Shown in pieces: positions 1-8,875 of a stretch of DNA of 48,463 bases. Numbering within the stretch: position 1 is the stretch's first letter; each line of letters starts with the position of its first letter. This DNA is from an uncultured Clostridia bacterium (GTDB lineage Bacteria; Bacillota; Clostridia; TANB77; CAG-508): positions 1 to 48,463 of the forward strand of contig CANROH010000003.1 in assembly GCA_947632185.1 (NCBI GenBank), given 5' to 3'. Both the position numbers and the translations under genes were made by a program. A model generated the notes under the pieces. The model was given only the letters and a program-made list of their open reading frames with translations. It had not been told where the DNA came from and ran no database searches.

Positions 1-300
1 TTTTCTATAGGATATACTATAGCAGCTATGATAGCAGTTTTGGGATTAAAACAAGGAATTGTAATTTCTATGATTTCATTATTATTCCAAAATATTATTT
101 TTTTACCAGCACTTTTTATAATTTCAGAAAATGGTATAAAACTATATAAAGGAATCTATAAAAGATGTATTAATTTAAAAGAGGAAGTAATAAGGCATAC
201 AATTATTATGTTGATTTCGATTATTTTGGCTGTTATATCAAGTATTATTGAAGTTTATTTTTCTATGAATTTATTAATATTTTTAAAAGAAATTATTTAA
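1..300 (+). CDS. spoIIM: Stage II sporulation protein M, C-terminal part
   Basis: The reading frame is open from the first base, so the gene begins outside the window. The visible 99 residues contain two or three hydrophobic segments and a GLKQG...LLFQNIIFLPALF stretch that resembles the C-terminal half of SpoIIM, a membrane subunit of the SpoIID-SpoIIM-SpoIIP peptidoglycan-degrading complex that drives engulfment of the forespore. It lies directly upstream of xerD, an order also found in Bacillus and clostridia, which supports the call. The family is known to need the partners SpoIID and SpoIIP, which are not in the window. The identification is from fold pattern and neighbourhood; another multi-pass membrane protein cannot be fully excluded. 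Confidence 0.75.
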   Translation, partial: FSIGYTIAAMIAVLGLKQGIVISMISLLFQNIIFLPALFIISENGIKLYKGIYKRCINLKEEVIRHTIIMLISIILAVISSIIEVYFSMNLLIFLKEII

Positions 301-306
301 AAAACC

Positions 307-335
307 TTTACTTTTTTGTTCATATTTGATATAAC
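307..335 (+). promoter_or_regulatory. Promoter of xerD
   Basis: TTTACT (307-312), a 17-base spacer and TATAAC (330-335) preceded by TG at 327-328, that is an extended -10. It gives a leader of about 80 bases before xerD. An imperfect inverted copy of the -10 region (ATTTGATATAAC at 324-335 against GTTGATATCAAAT at 361-373) lies in the leader. Confidence 0.5.
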
Positions 336-421
336 ATAAATACCTTATGTAAATTATTTTGTTGATATCAAATGTGATTAAAATTTAAGGAAATACAATT
401 ATGGATAGGAGAGGTTATGTA

Positions 422-1303
422 ATGGAAAAACAAATTAAACTTTTTTTAGATTTTCTACAAAATGATAAAAAATTATCATTAAATACATTACAAGCTTACA
501 AAAGAGATATTACACAATATCAAGAATACCTAGATAATAATAATATTAATTATTTGAAAATAGAAAATGAAGATATTGATAAATATTTTGAATCATTAAA
601 AACAATGAATAAGAAAACTTCAACTATTTCTAGAAATTTAGCTACAATAAGATCTTTTTATCAATTCCTATTAAGGACAAAGAAAATAAAAAAAGATCCA
701 ACCATAGGTGTTCAATCTCCTAAAGTTGAAAAGAAGGTTCCTAGTATTTTAACTTCAAAAGAAGTTGAATTATTGCTTGATCAACCTAAAGGCATTGATT
801 TGAAAGGAATAAGAGATAAGGCAATGCTTGAATTTGCATATGCTACAGGAATGAGAGTTACAGAAATTATTTCTTTAGACATTTCAGATGTAAACTTAGA
901 ACAAAGCTATGTTGAATGCAATACAGGAATGAAAAAAAGAAATATTCCATTAGGCTCTATATCTTTAAAAGCTTTAAAAGATTATATAGAAAAAGCTAGA
1001 CCAATATTAATAAAAGATGATAAAGTAACAGCTTTATTTGTAAATATAAATGGAAAAAGATTAACAAGACAAGGATTTTGGAAAATAGTAAAATATTATA
1101 AAGAACAAGCCCATATAACAAAAGAAATAACTCCACATGTTTTAAGACATTCATTTGCAACACATCTTTTACAAAATGGAGCTGATTTAAAAGCAATTCA
1201 AACAATGCTTGGACATTCAGATATATCATCAACACAAGTTTATATGCAATTTCAAAATGATAATATAAGAGAGATTTATAAAAAAGCTCATCCAAGAGCT
1301 TAA
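422..1303 (+). CDS. xerD: Site-specific tyrosine recombinase XerD
   Basis: A 293-residue tyrosine recombinase, the usual XerD length. The N-terminal SAM-like core-binding domain covers about residues 1-85 and the catalytic domain about 110-290. Catalytic residues are all present: R145 (TGMRVTE), H239 and R242 (HVLRH), H265 (LGHSD) and nucleophile Y274 (QVYMQ). XerD acts with a XerC partner at the dif site to resolve chromosome dimers. I place the start at the ATG at 422 rather than the in-frame ATG at 401, because AGGAGAGG at 407-414 sits seven bases before 422 and would lie inside the longer reading frame. The gene follows spoIIM and ends at a shared terminator with the convergent pepV. A second Xer protein is encoded at 34954. 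Confidence 0.92.
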   Translation: MEKQIKLFLDFLQNDKKLSLNTLQAYKRDITQYQEYLDNNNINYLKIENEDIDKYFESLKTMNKKTSTISRNLATIRSFYQFLLRTKKIKKDPTIGVQSPKVEKKVPSILTSKEVELLLDQPKGIDLKGIRDKAMLEFAYATGMRVTEIISLDISDVNLEQSYVECNTGMKKRNIPLGSISLKALKDYIEKARPILIKDDKVTALFVNINGKRLTRQGFWKIVKYYKEQAHITKEITPHVLRHSFATHLLQNGADLKAIQTMLGHSDISSTQVYMQFQNDNIREIYKKAHPRA

Positions 1304-1305
1304 AT

Positions 1306-1338
1306 AAAAAAATGCACCATATAAGGTGCATTTTTATT
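1306..1338. terminator. Bidirectional terminator between xerD and pepV
   Basis: A hairpin with arms around AAAATGCACC (ending 1317) and GGTGCATTTT (from 1325), flanked by A and T runs on both sides, so it can act for both convergent genes. It overlaps the stop codon of pepV (1334-1336 on the reverse strand). Confidence 0.85.
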
Positions 1339-2704
1339 TTGATAATTCATAAATTGCATCTGCATAAATTTTACTTGCTAAAATTAAATTATCTATTTTT
1401 ATAAATTCGTCCACTTGATGGCACATATCAATACTACCAGGCATCATTGCTCCATATGAAATGAAATTTTTAAACGCTCTTGCATAAGTACCTCCACCGA
1501 TGGCAATTGGTTCTTCATTTAATCCAGTTTTTTTATTAAATATATCTACTAAAGTTTTTACTAGATAATTATTTTTTTCTATATATAATGGTTCTTGAAT
1601 TCTAATTGTTTTAACTTCTAAAGTATTGAATTCATTTTTTAGTAAATCATATTTTAATTTTATATCTTCACAATTTGTGTGTACAGGGACTCTTAAATTT
1701 ATTTTTATAATTAGTTTATTATCAATATAATCTAATACTGCAACATTAGAAGTAAGAATTCCTGATTCATCTTGAATTTTTGTATTAGACATAAATTCAG
1801 GACTTTCAAGTGAAAACACTCCTAATTCGTATAATCTATTTAAATAATTAGAATCAAATTCAAAATTATCTAGTAAGTATTTAACTAGATTTGTTATTGC
1901 ATTTTTTCCTAGTTCTGGATGTGCAGCATGAGAGGCAATACCAAAAGATTCGATTTTTATAGTGTTACTATTTATATTATGAATTTTTATATTTTCAGAA
2001 TTACTATATTTATGAGAAATATTAGGAAGATTTGATTTTAATGTTATAGAACAATACTTTGGAACAACATTTATAGCGTTATCATTACAATTTATATCTA
2101 AAATAGAGAAATTTTTTATAGAAAAATTGTTGTTTAATTCAATTGACATAATTCCTTTTTCAGCAAAAATTCCTGGAAAATTAGCATCTGGACTAAATCC
2201 TATAGAAGGATGTTCCTCATGATTTTTATAATATTCAATGCATTTCCAGCTTTTTTCTTCATTAAGTCCTAAAATTAATCTAACTCTTTTTGAAACTTTC
2301 ACATTATCTTTAATTGCTTTCATAGCATATAAAGATGCCACTACAGGACCTTTATCGTCAATTGCACCTCTTCCAAAAATTTTACCTTCTCTTATTGATG
2401 GAAGAAAAGGAGGAGATGACCATCCATCATCTTCTAAAGCTGGAACAACATCTAAGTGACCTATAATTCCAACTAATTCTTTACCTTCACCAAATTCAAT
2501 ATAGCCACAATAATCATCAATGTTTTTAGTTTTAAATCCCATTGATTTTCCAAGATTTAGGGCATATTTTAATGCATTTGAACATTCTTCTCCAAAAGGA
2601 AAATCAGTGTTTGAATTTTCATTAGAAACACTAGGAATTTTTATTAATTCGCAAAGAGTTTCTATAATATTATTTTTATTTTTTTCAATAATCTCATCAA
2701 ACAT
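1334..2704 (-). CDS. pepV: M20 family dipeptidase PepV
   Basis: A 456-residue M20-type metallodipeptidase of the PepV/Sapep group. It shows the two metal-binding signatures of the family: GHLDVVPA (H and D near residue 84) and GRGAIDDKGP, followed by GLNEEKSW with the catalytic and metal-binding glutamates, and the late HQVDEF motif. Between them lies the lid or dimerisation insert (around residues 180-330). The family hydrolyses dipeptides, often of the Xaa-His or beta-Ala type, in the cytoplasm, and no signal peptide is seen here. The start is supported by AAAGGAG just upstream on the reverse strand. It is convergent with xerD and divergent from the 2880 gene. Exact substrate cannot be told from sequence. 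Confidence 0.88.
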   Translation of the reverse strand: MFDEIIEKNKNNIIETLCELIKIPSVSNENSNTDFPFGEECSNALKYALNLGKSMGFKTKNIDDYCGYIEFGEGKELVGIIGHLDVVPALEDDGWSSPPFLPSIREGKIFGRGAIDDKGPVVASLYAMKAIKDNVKVSKRVRLILGLNEEKSWKCIEYYKNHEEHPSIGFSPDANFPGIFAEKGIMSIELNNNFSIKNFSILDINCNDNAINVVPKYCSITLKSNLPNISHKYSNSENIKIHNINSNTIKIESFGIASHAAHPELGKNAITNLVKYLLDNFEFDSNYLNRLYELGVFSLESPEFMSNTKIQDESGILTSNVAVLDYIDNKLIIKINLRVPVHTNCEDIKLKYDLLKNEFNTLEVKTIRIQEPLYIEKNNYLVKTLVDIFNKKTGLNEEPIAIGGGTYARAFKNFISYGAMMPGSIDMCHQVDEFIKIDNLILASKIYADAIYELSK

Positions 2705-2812
2705 AAAAAACTCCTTTTAACTAAAAATTACTTAATATATGTAAATTGCTTTTTTATTATATACTAAAATATGCAAAAAAATAAATAATGTTATAAAAAA
2801 ATCTTAAAAAAC

Positions 2813-2841
2813 TTGAATTAATAAAAAAATATGTATAAAAT
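2813..2841 (+). promoter_or_regulatory. Promoter of the small prepilin-like gene
   Basis: TTGAAT (2813-2818), 17-base spacer, TAAAAT (2836-2841), followed by an AGGAGGG ribosome binding site at 2870 just before the ATG at 2880. Confidence 0.55.
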
Positions 2842-2879
2842 AAATAAGTAAACAAAAGTAAAAATTATAGGAGGGTAAA

Positions 2880-3230
2880 ATGAATAATCAAAAAGGAATA
2901 ACATTAGTTGCTTTAATACTTTGTGTAGTAGTTTTAGTAGTTTTTGCAGGAATTTCTGTAGCATTAGTACTTACTGATAAAGGAAGAACTAATGATGAAA
3001 ATAATACTACAAATACTTCAGAGGAACCATCATACTATGTTGAAAATACAGATGATGGAATAGTTTATGATTCTGAAGGAAATCCAATAACTACTCCAGA
3101 AGAAGATAGTAATGATTTACCAGAAGTGGACTTTACAGAACAAACACAAATAGATTCAAATTTATCTAACAATACTACTGGAGAAGAAACAAATACAGTA
3201 AGTAACGAAGTAAGTAATGAAAGTTTATAA
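2880..3230 (+). CDS. Small membrane-anchored protein with prepilin-like N-terminus
   Basis: A 116-residue protein of unknown function. Residues 1-32 hold a short basic stretch, then KGITLVALILCVVVLVVFAG, which resembles the class III (type IV prepilin-like) N-terminal signal: a Gly followed by a hydrophobic helix. The usual Glu at +5 is replaced by Ala, so processing by a prepilin peptidase is uncertain. The rest is an acidic, Asn/Thr/Ser/Glu-rich tail without Cys, likely disordered and outside the membrane. It stands alone between its own promoter and a strong terminator. No pilus assembly genes are in the window, so a role as a pilin is only a suggestion. Confidence 0.6.
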   Translation: MNNQKGITLVALILCVVVLVVFAGISVALVLTDKGRTNDENNTTNTSEEPSYYVENTDDGIVYDSEGNPITTPEEDSNDLPEVDFTEQTQIDSNLSNNTTGEETNTVSNEVSNESL

Positions 3231-3255
3231 TAAATAAAATTATTTTACAAAAGCT

Positions 3256-3299
3256 AAAGTGAATTTTAAGTATAAATTAAGCTTAAAATTCACTTTTTA
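3256..3299 (+). terminator. Rho-independent terminator after the 2880 gene
   Basis: Perfect 15-base-pair stem: 3256-3270 (AAAGTGAATTTTAAG) pairs with 3282-3296, loop of 11 bases, followed by a short T run. Confidence 0.85.
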
Positions 3300-3339
3300 C
3301 ATTATAAAATTTAGGTATTATTGAAAAGATGAGGTAAAA

Positions 3340-3822
3340 ATGCTTAATATTAATATTATTTGTGTTGGAAAAATAAAGGAAAATTATTTAAAAGATGCTA
3401 TTTCAGAATATTCAAAAAGATTATCAAAATTTTGCAATTTAACTTTTATAGAAATTTTAGATGAAAAACTTCCTAATAAAATAAATGATAGCACAATAAA
3501 TGAAGTCAAAGTAAAGGAAGGATTGAAAATTTTAGATAATTTAAAAAAAGATTCTTATATTATAGCATTAGATTTAAAAGGAAGACAATTTTCTTCAGAA
3601 GAATTTGCAGAAAAAATTGAAAATATTACAGTTAGAGGTTATAGTAGTATAACTTTTATTATAGGTGGTACTCTTGGAATGTCAACTGATGTATTAGATA
3701 AAGTAAATGAATTAATATGCTTTTCAAAAATGACATTCCCACATCAATTAATAAGAGTGTTTCTGTTAGAACAAATTTTTAGAAGTTTCAAAATTTTAAA
3801 TAATGAGACATATCATTGGTAA
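3340..3822 (+). CDS. rlmH: 23S rRNA (pseudouridine1915-N3)-methyltransferase RlmH
   Basis: A 160-residue SPOUT-class methyltransferase, the normal RlmH length. The SAM-binding knot is visible as FIIGGTLGMS (about residues 107-116), and the C-terminal FPHQLIRVFLLEQIFRSF...NETYHW block is the family signature. RlmH methylates pseudouridine 1915 in helix 69 of 23S rRNA on assembled 70S ribosomes, as a homodimer. GAGG upstream of the ATG serves as ribosome binding site. It is followed after 11 bases by truB, so the two rRNA/tRNA modification genes probably share a transcript. Confidence 0.93.
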   Translation: MLNINIICVGKIKENYLKDAISEYSKRLSKFCNLTFIEILDEKLPNKINDSTINEVKVKEGLKILDNLKKDSYIIALDLKGRQFSSEEFAEKIENITVRGYSSITFIIGGTLGMSTDVLDKVNELICFSKMTFPHQLIRVFLLEQIFRSFKILNNETYHW

Positions 3823-3833
3823 AAGAGGTTTTT

Positions 3834-4712
3834 ATGGAAGGAATAATCATAATTAATAAACCAAAAGGTTTTACATCTCAAGATGTAGTTTCTAAAACTA
3901 AAAAAATATTAAACATAAAAAAAGCTGGACATACTGGAACTTTAGATCCAATGGCTACAGGAGTTTTACCTGTGCTAATTGGTAATTATACAAAATTATC
4001 TAAATATTTAATTGAACATGATAAAACATATGTTGCAAAAGTAAAATTAGGAACAAAAACTACTACAGGTGATAGAGAAGGTGATATTATTGAGAGCAAA
4101 AAAGTAAATTTGGATTATTTATCATCTGAAAATGTAAAAAAGATTTTAAATAGTTTTATTGGTAAGCAAATGCAAGTTCCTCCAATGTATTCTTCAATTA
4201 AAATAAATGGTAAAAAATTATATGAATATGCAAGAGAAGGAAAAAGTGTAAAAGTAAATCCAAGACAAATTGAAATATATAAAATTAATCTATTAAAAAT
4301 AGATAAGGAAAATTTTGAAATAGAATTTGAAGTATCTTGTTCAAAAGGTACATATATAAGAGTTTTATGTGAAAATATTGCAGAAAAATTAGGTACGCTT
4401 GGCTATATGAGTATGTTAAATAGAATTGCAGTAGATAAATTTAAAATAGAAGATTCAGTTAGTTTTGAGACTTTAGAAAACAATAAATATAATTTAGACT
4501 TTTTGAATTCTAAATTAATTACTATGGAGAAAATCTTTTCAAATTTAGAAAAAATCAAATTATCTGAAAAAAAGAAAATTTTATTTTTAAATGGAGTAAT
4601 GCTAACAGTAAAACTAAGTGATGGATTATATAATATTTATGACGAAAATAATTCATATTTAGGAACAGGAATTATAAATAATAACCTATTGAAAAGGGAT
4701 ATAATACTCTAA
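3834..4712 (+). CDS. truB: tRNA pseudouridine55 synthase TruB
   Basis: A 292-residue TruB. The catalytic Asp is D38 in GHTGTLDPMATG, and the family KINGKKLYEYAREG and SCSKGTYIRVL motifs follow; the C-terminal region is a small PUA-like domain. The enzyme makes pseudouridine 55 in the T-loop of most tRNAs. An in-frame TTG at 3816 is possible, but AAAAGAGG at 3821-3828 just before the ATG at 3834 fixes the start there. In many Firmicutes truB ends the nusA-infB-rbfA cluster; here it sits beside rlmH, about 17 kb upstream of that cluster. Confidence 0.93.
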   Translation: MEGIIIINKPKGFTSQDVVSKTKKILNIKKAGHTGTLDPMATGVLPVLIGNYTKLSKYLIEHDKTYVAKVKLGTKTTTGDREGDIIESKKVNLDYLSSENVKKILNSFIGKQMQVPPMYSSIKINGKKLYEYAREGKSVKVNPRQIEIYKINLLKIDKENFEIEFEVSCSKGTYIRVLCENIAEKLGTLGYMSMLNRIAVDKFKIEDSVSFETLENNKYNLDFLNSKLITMEKIFSNLEKIKLSEKKKILFLNGVMLTVKLSDGLYNIYDENNSYLGTGIINNNLLKRDIIL

Positions 4713-4756
4713 ATTTTGATAATTAATTAAATATATAATAATTTTATATTACACTA

Positions 4757-4786
4757 TTTACAAAACATAAACTTTTTTGATAAAAT
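4757..4786 (+). promoter_or_regulatory. Promoter of pyrBI
   Basis: TTTACA (4757-4762), 18-base spacer, TAAAAT (4781-4786) within GATAAAAT. Only about 25 bases separate it from the ATG at 4814, with AAAGGAG between; I see no room for a PyrR-type attenuator. Confidence 0.55.
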
Positions 4787-4813
4787 TATTAAAATAAAAA
4801 AAGGAGTATAAAG

Positions 4814-5728
4814 ATGAAACATTTAATCGATATTAAAGATTTGTCAATCGAAGAAATTGATAATCTAATAAAAGTAGCTAAAGATATCATTGCAAATCCA
4901 GAGAAATATTCTCATAAATGTGATGGTAAAAAGTTAGCTACTTTATTTTTTGAACCAAGTACAAGAACTAGGTTAAGTTTTGAATCAGCAATGCTTAGTT
5001 TAGGAGGTAATGTATTAGGATTTTCAGAAGCCTCTTCTAGCTCAGTTTCAAAAGGAGAATCTGTATCAGATACAATAAGAGTAGTTGGATGTTATTGCGA
5101 TATTATAGCAATGAGACATCCAAAAGAAGGAGCACCATTTGTTGCTTCTATAAAATCAACAGTTCCTATTATTAACGCTGGAGATGGAGGACATAATCAT
5201 CCAACTCAAACATTAACTGATTTACTTACTATTGAATGTGAAAAAAATAGATTAGATAATTTAACAATAGGTCTTTGTGGAGACTTAAAGTTTGGAAGAA
5301 CTGTTCATTCATTAATTACAGCAATGTGTAGATATAAAAATATAAAATTTGTTTTAATTTCTCCAGACGAATTAAAATTACCTGAATATGTGAAAAAGGG
5401 TGTTTTAGAAAAAAATAATATAGAATATTGTGAAACTAAAGATATTGAAGAATATATGGGCGACCTAGATATTCTTTATATGACAAGAGTTCAAAAGGAA
5501 AGATTTTTTAATGAAGCAGATTATATTAGATTAAAAGATTATTACATACTTAATAAAAATAAATTAAAAAAGGCTAAAAAAGATTTATGCATATTACATC
5601 CATTACCAAGAGTAAATGAAATTTCTACAGATGTAGATGATGATCCAAGAGCATGCTATTTTAGGCAGGCAAATTATGGAAGATATATTAGAATGGCATT
5701 AATTTTAAAAATGTTGGAGGTAAAATAA
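4814..5728 (+). CDS. pyrB: Aspartate carbamoyltransferase, catalytic chain
   Basis: A 304-residue ATCase catalytic subunit. The carbamoyl-phosphate loop [12 protein letters not shown] lies at about residues 50-61, the SKGES loop (80s loop) at about 79-83, HPTQTLTD at about 131-138, and the aspartate-binding TRVQKERF and HPLPRVNEI motifs near the C-terminus. The enzyme condenses carbamoyl phosphate and aspartate in the first committed step of pyrimidine synthesis. Its stop codon overlaps the ATG of pyrI (TAATG), indicating translational coupling and equal supply of the two subunits. Confidence 0.95.
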   Translation: MKHLIDIKDLSIEEIDNLIKVAKDIIANPEKYSHKCDGKKLATLFFEPSTRTRLSFESAMLSLGGNVLGFSEASSSSVSKGESVSDTIRVVGCYCDIIAMRHPKEGAPFVASIKSTVPIINAGDGGHNHPTQTLTDLLTIECEKNRLDNLTIGLCGDLKFGRTVHSLITAMCRYKNIKFVLISPDELKLPEYVKKGVLEKNNIEYCETKDIEEYMGDLDILYMTRVQKERFFNEADYIRLKDYYILNKNKLKKAKKDLCILHPLPRVNEISTDVDDDPRACYFRQANYGRYIRMALILKMLEVK

Positions 5729-6156
5729 TGAACATTGATAGTATAAAAAACGGATATGTAATTGATCATATAAGAGCTGGTAGAGGAATGCAAATATATG
5801 AAGCGCTTCATTTAAATGATCTTGATTGCCAAGTAGCGATTATTACTAATGCTAAAAGTCAAAAAATGGGGAAAAAAGATATAATTAAAATCGATAGAGA
5901 AATACCTATTGATATAGATGCACTAGGATTTATTGATCATAATATAACAGTAAATATTGTAAAAGATGATAAAATAATAGAAAAAAGAAAGCTTATGCTT
6001 CCAGAAAAAGTAGTAAATATTGCAAAATGTAATAATCCAAGATGTATAACATCAATTGAAAAAGATTTAGATCAAATATTTATCTTAACAGATAGAGAAA
6101 ACGAAGTATATAGATGTAAATATTGTGAAATGAGTCTAAAACAACATAATGAATAA
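5728..6156 (+). CDS. pyrI: Aspartate carbamoyltransferase, regulatory chain
   Basis: A 142-residue PyrI. The N-terminal nucleotide-binding domain starts NGYVIDHIRAGRG, and the C-terminal zinc domain has its four Cys as CNNPRC and CKYC. In the family this subunit binds CTP/ATP and holds catalytic trimers together through the zinc domain. It is coupled to pyrB through a one-base overlap. PyrI is absent from Bacillus but common in clostridia, which helps place the organism. Confidence 0.95.
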   Translation: MNIDSIKNGYVIDHIRAGRGMQIYEALHLNDLDCQVAIITNAKSQKMGKKDIIKIDREIPIDIDALGFIDHNITVNIVKDDKIIEKRKLMLPEKVVNIAKCNNPRCITSIEKDLDQIFILTDRENEVYRCKYCEMSLKQHNE

Positions 6157-6191
6157 AGAATTTATAAAATAATTGCAAAGAGGTAGATTTA

Positions 6192-7214
6192 ATGATTTAT
6201 CCAGAATATTTAAAAAAAGGTGATACTATAGGAATATGTGCTCCATCAGAAGGAATTACAGAGTCAAATAAAATAAAAAAATTAGAAGCAGCTGAAAGAC
6301 AATTAATAGAACTAGGATACAATATATTAGAGACTAAAAGTGTTAGATGTAATTATATGGGAAGAAGTGCTAGACCTGAAATAAGAGCTAAAGAATTCAT
6401 GGAACTTTTAGAAAATGATAATGTAAAAATGATTTTATTTGCAACTGGTGGCAATTTTTTATGTGAAATAATTGATTATTTAGATTTCGATAAAATAAAA
6501 AAATTAAAACCAAAGTGGATGCAAGGATATTCTGACATTACTGGAATAAGTTTTCTTTTTAACACAATTTTAGATATACCTAGTATGTATTGCCAAACAG
6601 TTAAGGACTATGCTATGAGACCTCTTCATAAAAGCTTAATTGATGCTTTAGAGATTGAATCAGGAAATATAGTTTCACAGAATTCGTTTGATTTATATGA
6701 AAAAGAATCTTTTCCAGATGATTTTGAAAATAAAGATTATTTATATAATTTAACAGAAAAGGTGAAGTGGAAAAATGTTTTAGGAGGAGATAAAATAACT
6801 ATAGAAGGAAGAGCATTAGGAGGATGTTTAGACTGCATACAATCTTATATTGGTACTAAATATGATAATGTGAGAAAATATATTGAAAAACACAAATCAG
6901 AAGGAATTATATGGTTTTTTGATGTATATGAAATGGGAACTGCAATGTTATATAGAGTTTTATGGCAAATGAAAAATTGCGGATATTTTGAAAATTGTAA
7001 TGGAATTATTTTTGGAAGGCCTTTGTTTGTTAGAAATGATTATGATATAACTTTTAATGATACTGTTAAAGAAGTATTATCAGATTTAAATATTCCAGTA
7101 ATATGTGATGCAGATATAGGACATAAGCCTCCTCAACTTGCTATAGTAAATGGTGCAATTTTAAAAATAATATCACAAAATGGCAAAGGAATAATAGAAA
7201 CTTATTTAAAATAA
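6192..7214 (+). CDS. S66 family LD-carboxypeptidase / MccF-like peptidase
   Basis: A 340-residue serine peptidase of family S66. The N-terminal LKKGDTIGICAPS, the nucleophile motif GYSDITG (Ser near residue 116), a Glu in FFDVYEMG, and the catalytic His in DIGHKPPQ are present. Family members either trim tetrapeptides from recycled murein (LdcA) or, in the MccF branch, cleave amides of aminoacyl nucleotides such as microcin C. The length and the extended middle region fit the MccF-like branch better than LdcA. No signal peptide is seen, so it is cytoplasmic. It lies 35 bases after pyrI and 19 before an acyltransferase gene, possibly on one transcript. Confidence 0.85.
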   Translation: MIYPEYLKKGDTIGICAPSEGITESNKIKKLEAAERQLIELGYNILETKSVRCNYMGRSARPEIRAKEFMELLENDNVKMILFATGGNFLCEIIDYLDFDKIKKLKPKWMQGYSDITGISFLFNTILDIPSMYCQTVKDYAMRPLHKSLIDALEIESGNIVSQNSFDLYEKESFPDDFENKDYLYNLTEKVKWKNVLGGDKITIEGRALGGCLDCIQSYIGTKYDNVRKYIEKHKSEGIIWFFDVYEMGTAMLYRVLWQMKNCGYFENCNGIIFGRPLFVRNDYDITFNDTVKEVLSDLNIPVICDADIGHKPPQLAIVNGAILKIISQNGKGIIETYLK

Positions 7215-7233
7215 AAAATAGAGGATTTGTAAA

Positions 7234-8433
7234 ATGAAAGTAAAAGAAGAAGTGATGACTCCAGATGATAATGTAAAAATATTAGAACAAAAAGAAAAAA
7301 ATAAGAGAGATATTTCTGTTGATATAATAAGAATAATAGCATGTATGATGGTTATATTAACACATCTATGTTTACAAGTATTAAATAGAGCGTATAACAG
7401 GATTGATTGGAGTAGATTGTTAGAAAAATCTTTTGTAACAGATGGTGTACCATTATTTTTCTTAATAACAGGTTTTTTCTTGGTAAATGGGCGTAGCTAT
7501 AAAAAAATTTGGAAAAACACTATAAAAAAAGTTTTATTACCTACATTAATATTTATATTATTTGCTCAAATTTTTTACATGTTTATTACTAGTAAAGAAA
7601 GTTTTATTTGGTGTTTAAAAAATGCAGTGGTTAATTTAAATATTTTAGGAATATTAAAAAGTATATTTACTGGTGATGTAACTCCAATAAATACGCTATG
7701 TGCACACCTTTGGTATATATTTTCTTATATTAAAATTATTATTTGGATACCAGTTTTATGGCTTGTATGTAAAGAAGATAAAAATTCAAAATTAGCTCGT
7801 AGAATGATATTAATTTTTGCTGTTATTTCTATGATAATTACAGATGTTCAAAAATTTATAACATTACCATCAATTGGCAAAATAAAAGTTTTTAACTTTA
7901 TAGATAGAGAACTTATATATGTTTTATTAGGATATGAATTATTTGTCCATAAAGATAAAATTAAAAATAATAAGAAAATATGCATTTTATCATTAATAGG
8001 ATTTGTGCTTATAAATTTTATAAGGTATAAACTTGAAACACAGTATATGGTAATAAACTATTTTACTGATATAGTTAATAGAGAAAGCTTTATGGAATGG
8101 AGATACACATTTATAAATGTTCTTTCTAGTATATTTTTATTTACCTTTATATATTCTTTTGAAATTAATAATACAAACTTAAGCAAAATTATAGTATGGA
8201 TTAGTGATAAGACATTTGGTATTTATTTAATTCATTATCTAATTTTAGCAAAGATAGATTTATATAAATTTGAAAAAATTGAAAAATTTTATTTTGAGAT
8301 TTTATATTTGATTGTTGGGCTTATAGTTACTTTTATAGCTTCATTGTTAATTGTTGTAATTATAAGAAAAATTAAGGAAGTTTTAATTAAGGGATATAAT
8401 TATTTAAAAAATAATTTTTTAACTCAAAAATAA
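7234..8433 (+). CDS. Acyltransferase family 3 membrane protein
   Basis: A 399-residue integral membrane protein with about ten hydrophobic segments. The N-terminal DIIRIIACMMVILTHL carries the His of the acyltransferase-3 family (OatA/WecH-like), which moves acetyl or other acyl groups from the cytoplasm onto surface sugars or peptidoglycan. No C-terminal SGNH domain is present, so any transfer partner would be separate. A basic cytosolic leader of about 28 residues precedes the first helix. GAGG ten bases upstream supports the ATG. The target polymer is not identifiable from sequence; a second member of the family is at 44725. Confidence 0.82.
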   Translation: MKVKEEVMTPDDNVKILEQKEKNKRDISVDIIRIIACMMVILTHLCLQVLNRAYNRIDWSRLLEKSFVTDGVPLFFLITGFFLVNGRSYKKIWKNTIKKVLLPTLIFILFAQIFYMFITSKESFIWCLKNAVVNLNILGILKSIFTGDVTPINTLCAHLWYIFSYIKIIIWIPVLWLVCKEDKNSKLARRMILIFAVISMIITDVQKFITLPSIGKIKVFNFIDRELIYVLLGYELFVHKDKIKNNKKICILSLIGFVLINFIRYKLETQYMVINYFTDIVNRESFMEWRYTFINVLSSIFLFTFIYSFEINNTNLSKIIVWISDKTFGIYLIHYLILAKIDLYKFEKIEKFYFEILYLIVGLIVTFIASLLIVVIIRKIKEVLIKGYNYLKNNFLTQK

Positions 8434-8572
8434 TTTTTAAATATTTTTTTGAAGATTAACTTTAAAAATATAATAATTTTAAAAAAATATATCTTTTTTA
8501 AAAATTATATGATAAAATATGCCATATAAAATTAATTGCAATATGAATTAAATTTTAGGAGGGCTAATAATT

Positions 8573-8860
8573 ATGGAATTAAAAAAATGTGCTCGTTGTG
8601 GTAAATTCTATGCTTCTGATGTAGATGTTTGCCATGAATGCGAAAAAAAAGATTTAGCTGATTTAAGTAAATTAAAAGGATTTTTTTCTGACAGCTATGT
8701 TTCTGGAGTTTCAAAACTTGAAATATCAGCTTCAACAGGAATTAGTACAAGAAACTTAAATAGATATTTAGGTTATGAGGAATTTAGCGGAATATACATA
8801 AAAGATGAAATAAGTGAAGCTCAAAATAGCAACTTATCAAAAGAAAAAATTAACTTATAA
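8573..8860 (+). CDS. Zinc-ribbon protein with helix-turn-helix-like C-terminus
   Basis: A 95-residue protein with CARCG (residues 6-10) and CHEC (20-23), a four-cysteine zinc ribbon, followed by about 50 residues that look helical, with KLEISASTGISTRNLNRYLG resembling an HTH. The build recalls the small YvyF/flagellar-operon protein family (TIGR03826), a putative regulator, but there are no flagellar genes here, so I do not name it. A good GGAGGG ribosome binding site precedes it. It ends 15 bases before tyrS, so the two are probably cotranscribed. Confidence 0.65.
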   Translation: MELKKCARCGKFYASDVDVCHECEKKDLADLSKLKGFFSDSYVSGVSKLEISASTGISTRNLNRYLGYEEFSGIYIKDEISEAQNSNLSKEKINL

Positions 8861-8875
8861 TTTGGAGGAATATTA

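Noticed and set aside
324-373. dif-like sequence upstream of xerD (ATTTGATATAA ... TTATGTAAATT) and an inverted repeat
   Set aside because: The spacing between half sites is ten bases instead of about six, and the left half coincides with an extended -10 promoter; more likely promoter sequence.
4713-4813. PyrR-type attenuator before pyrB
   Set aside because: The promoter lies too close to the start codon to leave room for the anti-terminator and terminator structures, and no hairpin is seen.
8434-8875. T-box leader for tyrS
   Set aside because: The region upstream of tyrS is coding (zinc-ribbon gene), and the 139 bases before that gene show no T-box sequence or terminator.
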